Numbered from the stretch's first letter, positions 17,368-25,236 are shown. The stretch is DNA of 52,234 nucleotides from Verrucomicrobiaceae bacterium (GCA_021151605.1 JAGKWZ010000022.1:1-52234), one strand, 5' to 3'. Made by a program: numbers and translations. The notes: generated by a model not told the origin, from the letters alone.

Positions 17368-17669
17368 GCTGAGCGTTCCCGCAGCTTCCTCGCCGTGAAC
17401 TGCACCAATTTCATCACCCCGGCGGCCTTTACCCCACGCCCTGGAACCTCCGCCCTGAAATCGCGCTGGAGCAAACCGGCCTCGTCATCAATCCTGGCGG
17501 AAACACCGCCCGTCGCATCATTGCCCCTGGAGACACCGCTAACAGTCAAATCCTCACCCGCATGACCGCCAGCGAAGGCTTCCTCCGCATGCCCCTTGTA
17601 GGCACCCGCGAAACCGACACCCGCGCCGTGGACCTGCTCAAGCAGTGGATCCTGTCACTGCCCCAATAA
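17368..17669 (+). pseudogene. C-terminal cytochrome c domain remnant with destroyed heme motif
   Basis: The sequence AERSRSFLAVNC, then after a one-base frame change HHPGGLYPTPWNLRPEIALEQTG, ending in RIIAPGDTANSQILTRM, RMPLVGTRETD and AVDLLKQWILSL, matches the C-terminal cytochrome of Verrucomicrobial and Planctomycete PQQ/HEAT-type secreted dehydrogenases. Those normally read A-x-x-YLAVNC-x-x-CH-x-PGG. Here a single-base deletion falls inside the CxxCH motif, abolishing heme attachment. No start, signal peptide or upstream catalytic domain remains. It ends at a TAA that is also the first bases of a palindromic element. Confidence 0.7.
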
Positions 17670-17730
17670 AGTGGCTTCGGCTTTAGCCGGATCATTCGTC
17701 GCTTGATGCGGCTAAAGCCGCAGCCACTTT
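17668..17730. repeat. Palindromic intergenic element, copy 1
   Basis: Two 22-base arms (17668-17689 and 17709-17730; arm core GTGGCTTCGGCTTTAGCCG) are inverted with 21 of 22 positions complementary, around a 19-base loop. The element begins within the TAA of the cytochrome remnant and ends nine bases before the next gene. A second copy lies at 18374. A T-run after this copy (17728-17732) would let it act as a terminator. REP/BIME-like elements behave this way in other bacteria; no transposase partner is visible. Confidence 0.85.
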
Positions 17731-17739
17731 TTAAGGCCC

Positions 17740-18375
17740 ATGCGCCGCGCTATCATCCTCCTCTGTATCTTCATCTGCCTCATCGCGTTGTGGCTCATGC
17801 GGACGGCCTTTCAGCCGAAAGAGCCGGTTTCTGCGTCCAAAGTCGCGACAATGCCCCAAACAAGCCTATCGGCTCCAACTCCGCCCAAGGCTGAAAAACC
17901 ACCCGCAGCTCGAAAACCGCTCCAAATCACCTCCAAGGGCAAAATCCGCCTCAAGCCCGGTGAATCGGCAGTGTTGGGCTATTGGGAGATTGCTCCCGGC
18001 ATGAACGGCATGGCCATCGTGACGCCAGAGACGACTCCTGAGGGGTATATGGAGATGAGAACCAAGCTGCTGCATCTCTCCGACGCCGCGGTGGAGCATG
18101 CAGATGCTGAAGACTTGTTCCCTGATCTTTTCGACTTCGAAAACTACAGCGCCATCGCCCCCGAGCGTTTGCGTAGCCTGCAAAAGACCCTCGGGAGTGC
18201 TCGCGGCGTGGACATGCTCACCACGCCCACCGTGGTGACGCTTCCAGGCCAACATCATATCATCTCTATCGGCAACTCGAACGAGTCCACGATCTCCCTT
18301 GGCCTCCAGGCCGATCCTGTCGCCGAAGATGGCGGCTACGATCTCAGCCTGGAACTTCAACGGCAGGAGCCATAA
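17740..18375 (+). CDS. Small membrane-anchored protein with secretin-like motif
   Basis: This 211-residue protein has an N-terminal transmembrane segment (RRAIILLCIFICLIALWLM, 2-20), a Pro/Ala/Lys linker (25-65) and a folded C-terminal region. The stretch MLTTPTVVTLPGQHHIISIGN (about 160-180) resembles the 'L-x-x-P-x-V-x-T-x-x-G-Q' strand of secretin and N-domain proteins of type II/III secretion and pilus systems, but the remaining secretin core is absent. It is bracketed by two copies of the same palindrome, the second starting in its stop codon. Function unknown; it may be a fragment of a duplicated pilus-type gene. Confidence 0.6.
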   Translation: MRRAIILLCIFICLIALWLMRTAFQPKEPVSASKVATMPQTSLSAPTPPKAEKPPAARKPLQITSKGKIRLKPGESAVLGYWEIAPGMNGMAIVTPETTPEGYMEMRTKLLHLSDAAVEHADAEDLFPDLFDFENYSAIAPERLRSLQKTLGSARGVDMLTTPTVVTLPGQHHIISIGNSNESTISLGLQADPVAEDGGYDLSLELQRQEP

Positions 18376-18432
18376 AGTGGCTTCGGCTTTAGCCGAATCT
18401 TCACGGAATGCGGCTAAAGCCGCAGCCACTTT
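18374..18432. repeat. Palindromic intergenic element, copy 2
   Basis: The left arm (18374-18395) and right arm (18411-18432) are identical to those of copy 1; only the loop differs in length and sequence (15 against 19 bases). It again starts inside a TAA stop codon (18373-18375). Two copies with identical arms and divergent loops 650 bases apart suggest recent mobilisation or gene conversion of the arms. Confidence 0.85.
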
Positions 18433-18442
18433 CCTTGCCGCA

Positions 18443-18464
18443 TTTCGCACACACTTTGTCGTGG
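18443..18464 (+). promoter_or_regulatory. Shared 22-base upstream element, copy 1
   Basis: The 22 bases at 18443-18464 contain CACACACTTTGTCGTGG. They recur with one mismatch at 24298-24319, again upstream of a plus-strand metabolic gene (distance to start 37 and 32 bases). TTGTCG could be a -35-like element. The spacing to the start is consistent with a promoter or a site in the 5' leader. Confidence 0.5.
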
Positions 18465-18501
18465 TGAAATGAGCGCGGGGCTCGTTATGCTCCGCACCTG
18501 C

Positions 18502-19305
18502 ATGAACCGTCTCGAAAACAAAGTCATTCTCATCACCGGCAGCGTCACTGGCATCGGCAAGGCCATCGCGAAGCGTTGCGTCGCCGAAGGCGCGAAAGTG
18601 CTCATCCACGGCCTGGAGGCCGATTTGGGCCAGGAAACGCTCGCGGAGCTCGGCGAAGGAAATGCGGTGCTCGTGCTCAAAGACCTCGCGGAGGAGGATG
18701 CGCCGCAACTGCTCGTCGAGAGGGCTGTGAATGCTTTTGGCAAACTCGACGCCGTGGTGAACAACGCCGCGCAGGTCGGACTCGGCAACATTCACGACAC
18801 GGATGCAGAATGGTTCCGCCGCATGCTCGAAATCAACTGCGTGGTGCCTTATCTCCTCATCCGCGCCGCCTTGCCGCATCTCCGTGAAACACACGGCAGC
18901 GTCATCAACATCGGCAGCGTCAACGCGTGGAGCGGCGAGCCGAATTTGATGCCCTACAGCGTCTCCAAAGGCGCTCTCATGACCCTCACTCGCAATCTGG
19001 GCGACACGCTCATGCGCGAGGACGGCGTGCGCGTGAATCAAATCAACCCCGGCTGGGTGCTCACCGAAAACGAGGCCAAACGCAAGCGCTCCCACGGCCT
19101 TAAAGACGACTGGTATGCCGATCTTCCCAAGGTCTATGCCCCCGCAGGCCGCATCCTCTGGCCGGACGAGATCGCCGCCTGCGCTGCCTGGCTCCTCGCC
19201 GACGAATGCGGCCCCATCAGCGGCCAAGTCTTCGATTTGGAACAGCATCCTTTCATCGGCCGCAATCCACCGAAGGACGCGAGCACCATTCCGACGAAGC
19301 CATAG
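18502..19305 (+). CDS. Short-chain dehydrogenase/reductase (SDR)
   Basis: The ATG at 18502 (MNRLENKVILITGSVTGIGKAIAKR) gives 267 residues; an in-frame start at 18469 adds a non-conserved leader and lies close to the upstream element. The Rossmann NAD(P) motif is TGSVTGIG (about 12-19), followed by NNAAQVG (NNAG equivalent), NIGSVNAWSG with the catalytic Ser, and YSVSK with catalytic Tyr/Lys. The C-terminus PISGQVFDLEQHPFIGR departs from the usual V-D-G-G end. It is probably a sugar or polyol oxidoreductase. It converges on the efflux operon with nine bases between stops. Confidence 0.9.
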   Translation: MNRLENKVILITGSVTGIGKAIAKRCVAEGAKVLIHGLEADLGQETLAELGEGNAVLVLKDLAEEDAPQLLVERAVNAFGKLDAVVNNAAQVGLGNIHDTDAEWFRRMLEINCVVPYLLIRAALPHLRETHGSVINIGSVNAWSGEPNLMPYSVSKGALMTLTRNLGDTLMREDGVRVNQINPGWVLTENEAKRKRSHGLKDDWYADLPKVYAPAGRILWPDEIAACAAWLLADECGPISGQVFDLEQHPFIGRNPPKDASTIPTKP

Positions 19306-19314
19306 CGATCCCGG

Positions 19315-20721
19315 TCAGCGAGGCGAAGCGTCAGCATTCCATCCACCGCCGAGGGCACGCATGAGTTGCATGGAGGCTTGCAGGCCTTGGCTTTGGGCCT
19401 GAACGAGCGCGCGCTGAGCGAGTAGTTGTTCGCGCTGCGCGTCCACCACCTCCAGGTAGTTCACACGGCCCTGGGTGTAGCGTTCGAGAGATAGGCGCAT
19501 GGTTTCTGACGCAGCATCAGCATTGGCCTGATGCTTCTCGGCCAGCGTGTGATAGCCGCGCTGGTTGGTGAGCGCATCCTCGACCTCCTTGATCGCGGCC
19601 AGCACGGTTCCTCGATAGCTCGCAGCCGCCTGTTGATACCTTGCCTTGGCTTTCTTGATTCGAGCCACGTTGCTGCCGCCACTGAAAATGGGCAGCGAGA
19701 GTTCGGGGCCTAGACTGAAGGCGCGACTGCCAGAGGTGAGGAGATCGCTGAGGGATAGGCTTTCGAGATTCAGGCTTCCGTTCAACTTGAGGGAGGGCAT
19801 TCGTTCTCCCATCGCCACTCCGATGTCGGCGCTGCGTGCGGCGAGAGTTCGCTCACTTTCAGCAATGTCAGGTCGTTGCTTGAGAAGGCTGGCTGGTTTG
19901 CCTCTGATAACCGTCGTTACTTGAGATGGAAGGTTGCTGCTCGGGCGAATATGCAAGCCGCTTGCGGGCTGGCCGCAGAGTTGAGACAGGGTGTTCTCAG
20001 TGAGTTCGCGGCGGCGAGTGATGTCGGCCACATCAGCCTCGGCGGAAGCGAGGGAACTGCGCGCACGGGTGACATCGCTCTGGCTGGTGAAGCCGCCTTC
20101 GAACTTCTTTTGGGTGAGTTCCAGTGACTGCTGACGCAACTGAATGGCTTGCTCCAGCAGAGCCTGCTCGGCATCGAGCGTCCGCAGGGCGAGGTATTGC
20201 TCGGCTACTTCGCCAGTGAGGCGAAGCATGACGGCATCGCGAGCATAGGCCGTGGCTGCGAGTGAAGCGCGCGAGGACTCAACCTGGCGCCGCACCTTGC
20301 CCCAAAGATCGAGTTCATAGGCGAAGCTGCTCTTCAGTCGATACTGGGCGACCTCTGGGGGTGTAAAGCCGGTTAGCTGGGTGGCGTTGGCGGAGCTTTG
20401 ACTTCGGTCAGTCGCAGCTCCCACGCTGGCGTTGGGATAAAGGTCGGCACGCTGGGTGCGGAAGTCTGCCTGTGCTTCATCGACACGATGCATCGCCGTG
20501 ACGAGGTCTTGATTGGCATGAAGAGCGAGTTCTTCGAGACGGCTCAGCTCTGCATCGCCGAACAAGCGCCACCACTTCGGCGTCACTGTGTTCCCTTGGG
20601 CTGATGTGCTGCTCCATCGGTCTGGTAGTGCCATTGGTGGAACGGTATGATCCGGGCCGATGAGATGGGTGCAGCCGCTGAAAGGCAGCACCAGCAGCAA
20701 ATGAAATACGTGTGGCTTCAT
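19315..20721 (-). CDS. Outer-membrane efflux lipoprotein (NodT/OprM family)
   Basis: This 468-residue TolC-like channel has a lipoprotein signal (MKPHVFHLLLVLPFSGC, Cys17 lipidated). It has two outer-membrane efflux repeats (about 60-255 and 270-455) rich in long helices, e.g. RQQSLELTQKKFEGGFTSQSDVTRARSSLASAEADVADITRRRELTENTL and LSLERYTQGRVNYLEVVDAQREQLLAQRALVQAQ. The conserved GDAELSRLEELALHANQDL and RPDIAESERTLAARSADIGVAMGERMPSL blocks identify the NodT group. It is the last gene of the TetR-permease-ATPase-HlyD operon, three bases after the HlyD stop, and forms the outer-membrane exit duct. Confidence 0.93.
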   Translation of the reverse strand: MKPHVFHLLLVLPFSGCTHLIGPDHTVPPMALPDRWSSTSAQGNTVTPKWWRLFGDAELSRLEELALHANQDLVTAMHRVDEAQADFRTQRADLYPNASVGAATDRSQSSANATQLTGFTPPEVAQYRLKSSFAYELDLWGKVRRQVESSRASLAATAYARDAVMLRLTGEVAEQYLALRTLDAEQALLEQAIQLRQQSLELTQKKFEGGFTSQSDVTRARSSLASAEADVADITRRRELTENTLSQLCGQPASGLHIRPSSNLPSQVTTVIRGKPASLLKQRPDIAESERTLAARSADIGVAMGERMPSLKLNGSLNLESLSLSDLLTSGSRAFSLGPELSLPIFSGGSNVARIKKAKARYQQAAASYRGTVLAAIKEVEDALTNQRGYHTLAEKHQANADAASETMRLSLERYTQGRVNYLEVVDAQREQLLAQRALVQAQSQGLQASMQLMRALGGGWNADASPR

Positions 20722-20724
20722 GGC

Positions 20725-21615
20725 TTATTCCTCAATGAAGACATCGACCTGCTGGCCGACGTAGGTCTTGCGGTCCGCTTTGTTGATGAAGCTGAAGATC
20801 ACCGGCAGAACACGAGTATCCACGCGCTCGCTGCTGGAGCCGGTTAGGCTCTTCTTTGGCACGATGTAGGGCTCGATGCGGACAAAGCTGAGCGGGATGG
20901 CGTTCTGCGTTTCGCCCTTGCGATAGGCGATGGCCTTGGCTCCGGGGCGCACGCGCGGAGCGAGCTGCTCATCGACATCGACGCGAATCTGCAACTCCTC
21001 TGTTGAGCCCAAAACCATGGGCGCGTTGCTGGCTCCAGGCGTGGCGTGCTCCCCTGTGCGGATGTTGACCTGGAGAATGGTGCCGGTGATCGGCGCTCGC
21101 ACGGTGAAGCGTTCCAGCTTCTGCTCCGTCTCCGTCAGAGCGGAGCGGGCCTTCTCAACCGTGGCCTTGGCTACGAGGAGGTCATCTACACTGGTTTCGA
21201 TGTCTTCCCGGGCCACCGCTGCACTCGCACCCATTTTGGCGAGGCGATCATGCTTTCGCTGTGATCGTTGCAACTCGGCTTCGCGCAGCTTGACCTCCGC
21301 TCGCTGAGTGGTGAGCTGAGCGCGCAGCTCGCGGTCATCGAGCTTCAAGAGCACGTCGCCCTGGGTGACTTTTTGCCAGACCTGTGCGCTGACTTCAGTG
21401 ACGAGTCCTGCGAACGGCACGCCGAGGCTGGTGTTCTCTCGCATGGCTTCGACGATGCCTGATGCACCGATGCTATTGGCAAAGGGCTTCTCCGGCGGCG
21501 TGGAAAGAGGCGCGGGCATCGGCGCCACGGATGTATTGGCACGAACAAAGACGACGAGGCCAACGAGGCCGGCTAATGCCAGCCAGAAGGTGAGGCGACG
21601 AAAGATGATGGACAT
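20725..21615 (-). CDS. HlyD/DevB-type membrane fusion protein
   Basis: A 296-residue periplasmic adaptor with an N-terminal membrane anchor (about 7-25), a first lipoyl half (about 47-80, GIVEAMRENTSLGVPFAGLVTEVSAQVWQKVTQGDVLLKLD), a coiled-coil hairpin (about 82-145) and a second lipoyl half (VRAPITGTILQVNIRTGEHATPG). Beta-barrel and membrane-proximal domains follow. It bridges the inner-membrane ABC complex and the NodT channel. The order permease-ATPase-adaptor is like DevBCA/YbhGFSR exporters. Its start overlaps the end of the ATPase gene by 43 bases. Confidence 0.92.
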   Translation of the reverse strand: MSIIFRRLTFWLALAGLVGLVVFVRANTSVAPMPAPLSTPPEKPFANSIGASGIVEAMRENTSLGVPFAGLVTEVSAQVWQKVTQGDVLLKLDDRELRAQLTTQRAEVKLREAELQRSQRKHDRLAKMGASAAVAREDIETSVDDLLVAKATVEKARSALTETEQKLERFTVRAPITGTILQVNIRTGEHATPGASNAPMVLGSTEELQIRVDVDEQLAPRVRPGAKAIAYRKGETQNAIPLSFVRIEPYIVPKKSLTGSSSERVDTRVLPVIFSFINKADRKTYVGQQVDVFIEE

Positions 21616-22352
21616 AGGGCGGTAAGGGTTGAGTGAGGTGTGAAATTGAAAGCGGCGGCTGCTTCAGTCTGATCGAGCGTCCGCCGGATGATGCCGTCCT
21701 CCATTTCGGCGATGCGGTCGGCGTGGTGGTAGATGCGAGGATCGTGTGTGACGACGATGACGGTCCGCGCAGCTTCGCCCGGCTGCGAAGTGAGGAGTTC
21801 CATGACCTGCCTGCCCGTTTCGGAATCGAGCGCCGAAGTCGGCTCGTCACACACGATGATGGCGGGCTGGTGCACCAGTGCGCGAGCAATGGCGACGCGT
21901 TGTTGCTGCCCGCCCGAGAGTCGGCTGGGGCGTTCGTTGACTTTGTCAGCCAAGCCTACTCTCTCAATCATGGCGATGGCCGCCTTACGCGCTGTGCGGG
22001 CTGACTTGCCCTGGAGCCGCAGTGGAATGGCGACGTTCTCAGCGACCGTGAGCGTGGGGATGAGATTAAACTGCTGAAAGACGAAGCCAACGTTCTCAGC
22101 ACGGAACTGAGTGATGCGGCTCTCACGCATCGTGCGCAGATCGTGGCCCATGATCTCTAGTTGCCCAGTTTCTGCACGCAGTGTGCCGCAAAGCAGGGAG
22201 ATCAGCGTTGTCTTCCCACATCCACTCGGGCCGACGATGAAGAACATTTCGCCGTGAGCGATGTCGAGGTTCACGCCTTTCAGGACAGGCGTGTCGATCT
22301 CGCCGGTGCGAAAGGATTTATGCAGATCACGCACGAGGATGGCCGAGTTCAT
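21573..22352 (-). CDS. ABC transporter ATPase (DevA/LolD/MacB type)
   Basis: ATG at 22352 yields 259 residues (MNSAILVRDLHKSF). Walker A is GPSGCGKTT (about 41-49), Q-loop FVFQQFNLIP, signature LSGGQQQRVAIARAL (about 144-158), Walker B IIVCDEPTSALD and H-loop VTHDPRIYHHADRI. An arginine-poor N-terminal extension in the same frame is not coding because it lies within the permease gene. The start overlaps the permease stop as ATGA. About 25 C-terminal residues beyond the usual end (FNFTPHSTLTALCPSSFVASPSGWH) overlap the next gene and are probably unstructured. Confidence 0.93.
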   Translation of the reverse strand: MNSAILVRDLHKSFRTGEIDTPVLKGVNLDIAHGEMFFIVGPSGCGKTTLISLLCGTLRAETGQLEIMGHDLRTMRESRITQFRAENVGFVFQQFNLIPTLTVAENVAIPLRLQGKSARTARKAAIAMIERVGLADKVNERPSRLSGGQQQRVAIARALVHQPAIIVCDEPTSALDSETGRQVMELLTSQPGEAARTVIVVTHDPRIYHHADRIAEMEDGIIRRTLDQTEAAAAFNFTPHSTLTALCPSSFVASPSGWH

Positions 22353-23488
22353 GAGCGGAAGACGATGGCGGGTTCGATCCTGGTCACACGGCGGATGCCC
22401 ATCATGCTGGCGATGACGATGATGAGGAACACGGCGGCAAGCACCAGCGCCGCGACCTCCCACTTCAGTAGCAGCGGTGCTCGGCCTTCGGGCAGGCTCT
22501 TGAAGAACAACGAGAGCAGGCCCATGCCGATCCCGTAGCCCGTGATGCCAACCACCGAGGCCTGCAAGATGGTCATGCGTGCGAGTCGCCCATTGCTAGC
22601 CCCCATGGCTTTGAGCGCTCCGAGGAAGCGCGTGTTCTCCAGCACGAAATTGTAAAACGTCTGCCCGGCCACGATGACTCCAACAAGAAACCCGATGCCA
22701 ACGATGAGCCCCACCACGAATGGGATGGGCGAGTTGTAAATCATCCAGTCACTCGATGCCTTCTTGAAGCTCTCCTCCGTGTATGCCCGCAGTCCGGTCG
22801 CACGCATGATGCTCGCGGCCACACTCTCTGCGCTCAGCCCCGATTGTGGAGCCGCCAGCACATGGGTGGTCATCTTCCGCTGTGCAAAGCCATACTGCCG
22901 CGCGCGGTCAAAGGTAGTGAAGACATACGCGGCCCCGCCCTGTCCTTGCTTGGTTTTCACGACGGCGACCACCTCGGCACGTTGGTCGTTCATTTCAAAG
23001 ACGTCGCCCACATGCAGCGGTCGTTCGCGCCCACCGCCCAGTCTTGCTGCGACTTCCTCATCAATAGCCACGCCCTGAGAGCGCCTCAGGTCATCCATAA
23101 ACCCCGCCACCACCCGTGTTGGTGCTCCGGCCAAGGTAGCAGCATCGAGCCCCACCAGAGTCACTGGTTTGGTTTGTCCGCTGCCCAGCACCCGAGCCTG
23201 GGATTGGCCCGTGTAAAACGGGACGGCCCACGCCACGCCAGGCACAGAGCGCACACGGTCAACGTCCGTATCCTTGAGCGGTTGGTTGTCCGCCACTTGC
23301 TCCACCTTCGGATCAACGACCCAGATCGGTGCTCGTGCATTCTCCAGTGTCGCGTATGAGAAGCTGAGGATGCCAAAGAACATCGCCAATCCCTGCGCCA
23401 TCAGGATCGTCGAGAAACATACCCCGCTGATGAGCAGTGCATACTTGGAGCGGTCTCCGTAGAGCATCTGGAGTGCGACGTCAGTCAT
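22349..23488 (-). CDS. FtsX/DevC-type ABC permease
   Basis: The 379-residue protein has a first transmembrane helix at about 17-39, a large periplasmic domain (about 45-255), then three helices (about 254-280, 308-332, 342-364). This is the standard FtsX/MacB fold for mechanotransmission transporters. The GALKAMGASNGRLARMTILQASVVGITGYGIGMG segment is the classic coupling helix and TM2-3 region. Together with the ATPase, adaptor and NodT channel it forms a tripartite exporter; DevBCA homologues move glycolipids or small hydrophobic molecules. It follows the TetR gene by 41 bases, in which an operator is seen. Confidence 0.92.
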   Translation of the reverse strand: MTDVALQMLYGDRSKYALLISGVCFSTILMAQGLAMFFGILSFSYATLENARAPIWVVDPKVEQVADNQPLKDTDVDRVRSVPGVAWAVPFYTGQSQARVLGSGQTKPVTLVGLDAATLAGAPTRVVAGFMDDLRRSQGVAIDEEVAARLGGGRERPLHVGDVFEMNDQRAEVVAVVKTKQGQGGAAYVFTTFDRARQYGFAQRKMTTHVLAAPQSGLSAESVAASIMRATGLRAYTEESFKKASSDWMIYNSPIPFVVGLIVGIGFLVGVIVAGQTFYNFVLENTRFLGALKAMGASNGRLARMTILQASVVGITGYGIGMGLLSLFFKSLPEGRAPLLLKWEVAALVLAAVFLIIVIASMMGIRRVTRIEPAIVFRS

Positions 23489-23494
23489 AGCGGG

Positions 23495-23510
23495 TTAAAC
23501 ATTTGTTTAA
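23495..23510. promoter_or_regulatory. TetR-type operator at the efflux operon promoter
   Basis: TTAAACATTTGTTTAA is a palindrome with two 7-base arms around TT, placed six bases upstream of the permease start (23488). The same pattern, TTAAAC-N4-GTTTAA, occurs upstream of the TetR gene itself. Because the TetR gene and the permease gene lie on the same strand, this site implies a second, internal promoter for the transporter genes. Confidence 0.7.
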
Positions 23511-23529
23511 ATAGAGCCACAGAAAAGCA

Positions 23530-24201
23530 TCATGTCTCTGGCACCTCGGCGCGCATCCCCGCCGCACAGAAAGCCACAAGCTGCGCCAGCACCTTCTCCG
23601 GCTTTGGCGGGCCTTTGAGGAGTTTGATGGGCAGACGAAGATGCAGCGGCAGCTCATCCATCATCGCGAGCATCAGCAGCGAGTGCTGGACGACGCCAAG
23701 GGTGGCCATTTTACGCCAGCCCATGTCTGCAGCAGTCATGCCCGGAAGTGCGCGCTCGAAAGCAGCATCGAAGAGTTTGATCATCGTGCCCATTTGCTTG
23801 CGGATCAGTTGCATGCAGGAGGCCGGCTCAGAGAAGATTCGGCCAAACAACTTCAAGAACTGCCTGCCATCCTTTCCACTAAGTCCCATCTCCACTGCCG
23901 GGCGAATGAGTGCCGTCAGCACCTCCTCGAGAGGCAGATTGCCGGCGGGATGCCTTTTCTCGACCTCCTCCAGCAGCGCTAGCCGACGGGTATTGATAGG
24001 TTCCAAACGACGCCGCAGCACCGCCTCCAGTAAGCCGTCCTTGGATTCGAAATGATACTTCACCAAGGCAAGGTTGACCCCTGCACTGTCGGTAATCTCA
24101 CGCAGCGTAACGCCCGAAACGCCCTGCCGTGCCATCATCATCTCCGCCGCATCCAGCAGCTTAGTTCTGGTATCTGAAGAGGATGCGTCTGGTGAGGTCA
24201 T
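23530..24201 (-). CDS. TetR/AcrR-family repressor (CecR-like)
   Basis: A 223-residue regulator. The N-terminal helix-turn-helix (about 12-58) reads TRTKLLDAAEMMMARQGVSGVTLREITDSAGVNLALVKYHFESKDGLLEAVL, a standard TetR recognition region. The C-terminal ligand domain (about 85-215) contains LIRPAVEMGLSGKDGRQFLKLFGRIFSEP, resembling the CecR/YbiH group. In E. coli, CecR controls the YbhGFSR exporter, matching the DevBCA-like operon just downstream. Two copies of a 16-base palindrome precede its start and a third precedes the permease, implying autoregulation plus control of efflux. Confidence 0.9.
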   Translation of the reverse strand: MTSPDASSSDTRTKLLDAAEMMMARQGVSGVTLREITDSAGVNLALVKYHFESKDGLLEAVLRRRLEPINTRRLALLEEVEKRHPAGNLPLEEVLTALIRPAVEMGLSGKDGRQFLKLFGRIFSEPASCMQLIRKQMGTMIKLFDAAFERALPGMTAADMGWRKMATLGVVQHSLLMLAMMDELPLHLRLPIKLLKGPPKPEKVLAQLVAFCAAGMRAEVPET

Positions 24202-24207
24202 TTGCAG

Positions 24208-24244
24208 TTAAACGTCTGATTAACGGAATTAAACGGATGTTTAA
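24208..24244. promoter_or_regulatory. Two tandem TetR-type operators upstream of the regulator gene
   Basis: TTAAACGTCTGATTAA (24208-24223, one base off symmetry) and TTAAACGGATGTTTAA (24229-24244, perfect 6-base arms) lie 21 bases apart, two helical turns, starting seven bases upstream of the TetR start codon (24201). They share the TTAAAC-N4-G-T/A-TTAA pattern with the site at 23495. Confidence 0.7.
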
Positions 24245-24297
24245 TCTATTGGCAATTGGTTTCTTCGATCTCACACTTGCAGAGTGATCTTGTCGCG

Positions 24298-24319
24298 TTT
24301 CACACACACTTTGTCGTGG
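24298..24319 (+). promoter_or_regulatory. Shared 22-base upstream element, copy 2
   Basis: This copy matches the element at 18443-18464 at 21 of 22 positions, including CACACACTTTGTCGTGG. It sits 32 bases before the sugar isomerase start. Similarity beyond the core is weak, so this looks like a conserved site and not a recent duplication of the flank. Confidence 0.5.
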
Positions 24320-24351
24320 CGACGCATTCGAAAGAGTCTCAATAATCCACC

Positions 24352-25236
24352 ATGCCCAAACTCGCTGCCTTCCCGAAAGCCTTCATGGTCGCCCTTTGCA
24401 AAGAAGGGACGATGACCGTCTCCGAATGGATCAAGCTTGCCTCCACGCTCGATGTGCAGGGCCTGGAATGGTATGCGGGCTTCCTGGAGATGGCCGATGA
24501 GAAGAACTGGCCGCGCTTTCGCAAGGAGGTCGAGGACACCGGCAAGGTGATCCCAATGATGTGCTGCTCGCCCGACTTCACGCATCCCGATGCCGCGTTC
24601 CGCGAGAAGGAAATCGCCAAGCAGAAACGATGGATCGACATGACGCACACGCTTGGTGGCTCGTATTGTCGTGTGCTCAGCGGCCAGCGCCGGCCTGAAT
24701 TGACCTTGGATGAAGGTGTGAAGCTCGCTGCGGACTCGATTTACGCCTGCCTGCCGTATGCGCAGGAGCGCGGCATCACGCTGATCATCGAAAACCACTA
24801 CAAGGACGACTTCTGGGACTATCCCGAGTTCGCGCAGAAGATGGATGTCTTCTGCAAACTCGTGGATGCCGTGAACCATCCGAACTTCGGAGTGAACTAC
24901 GACCCGTCTAACACCTACCTCGCGGGCGAGGACCCTATCGAGCTGCTGAAGCGCGTCTCGCATCGCGTCGTCACCATGCATGCGAGCGACCGTTACCTCG
25001 CTGAGGGCACGATCGAAGACCTGCGCAAAGAAGAAGGCGGAGCCCAAGGCTACGCCAAACGCCTGCGCCACGGCGAGATCGGCAAGGGACTCAACGACTA
25101 CGACGCCATCTTCACCGAGCTGAAAAGCAAGGGCTTCAACGGCTGGATCAGCATCGAAGACGGCGTCGATGGCATGGAGCAGCTCGCGAGAAGCGTCGAA
25201 TTCCTCAAAAAGAAGATCGCGCAGCATTGGGGCTGA
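24352..25236 (+). CDS. Sugar phosphate isomerase/epimerase-like TIM barrel
   Basis: The 294-residue protein belongs to the xylose-isomerase-like TIM-barrel superfamily (AP endonuclease 2 fold). Metal-site segments are visible: LIIENHYKDD (Glu and His, about 141-150), GVNYDPSN (Asp, about 179-186), VVTMHASD (His, about 206-213) and WISIEDG (Glu, about 262-268). These enzymes isomerise or epimerise keto-sugars and inosose-type compounds, and Verrucomicrobia carry many paralogues. No signal peptide, so cytoplasmic. The next gene starts 47 bases downstream. Exact substrate unknown. Confidence 0.85.
   Translation: MPKLAAFPKAFMVALCKEGTMTVSEWIKLASTLDVQGLEWYAGFLEMADEKNWPRFRKEVEDTGKVIPMMCCSPDFTHPDAAFREKEIAKQKRWIDMTHTLGGSYCRVLSGQRRPELTLDEGVKLAADSIYACLPYAQERGITLIIENHYKDDFWDYPEFAQKMDVFCKLVDAVNHPNFGVNYDPSNTYLAGEDPIELLKRVSHRVVTMHASDRYLAEGTIEDLRKEEGGAQGYAKRLRHGEIGKGLNDYDAIFTELKSKGFNGWISIEDGVDGMEQLARSVEFLKKKIAQHWG

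Noticed and set aside
17866..19248. A 460-codon minus-strand frame crossing the palindromic element
   Set aside because: It spans two plus-strand genes and a palindrome, and has no recognisable domain; a chance frame.
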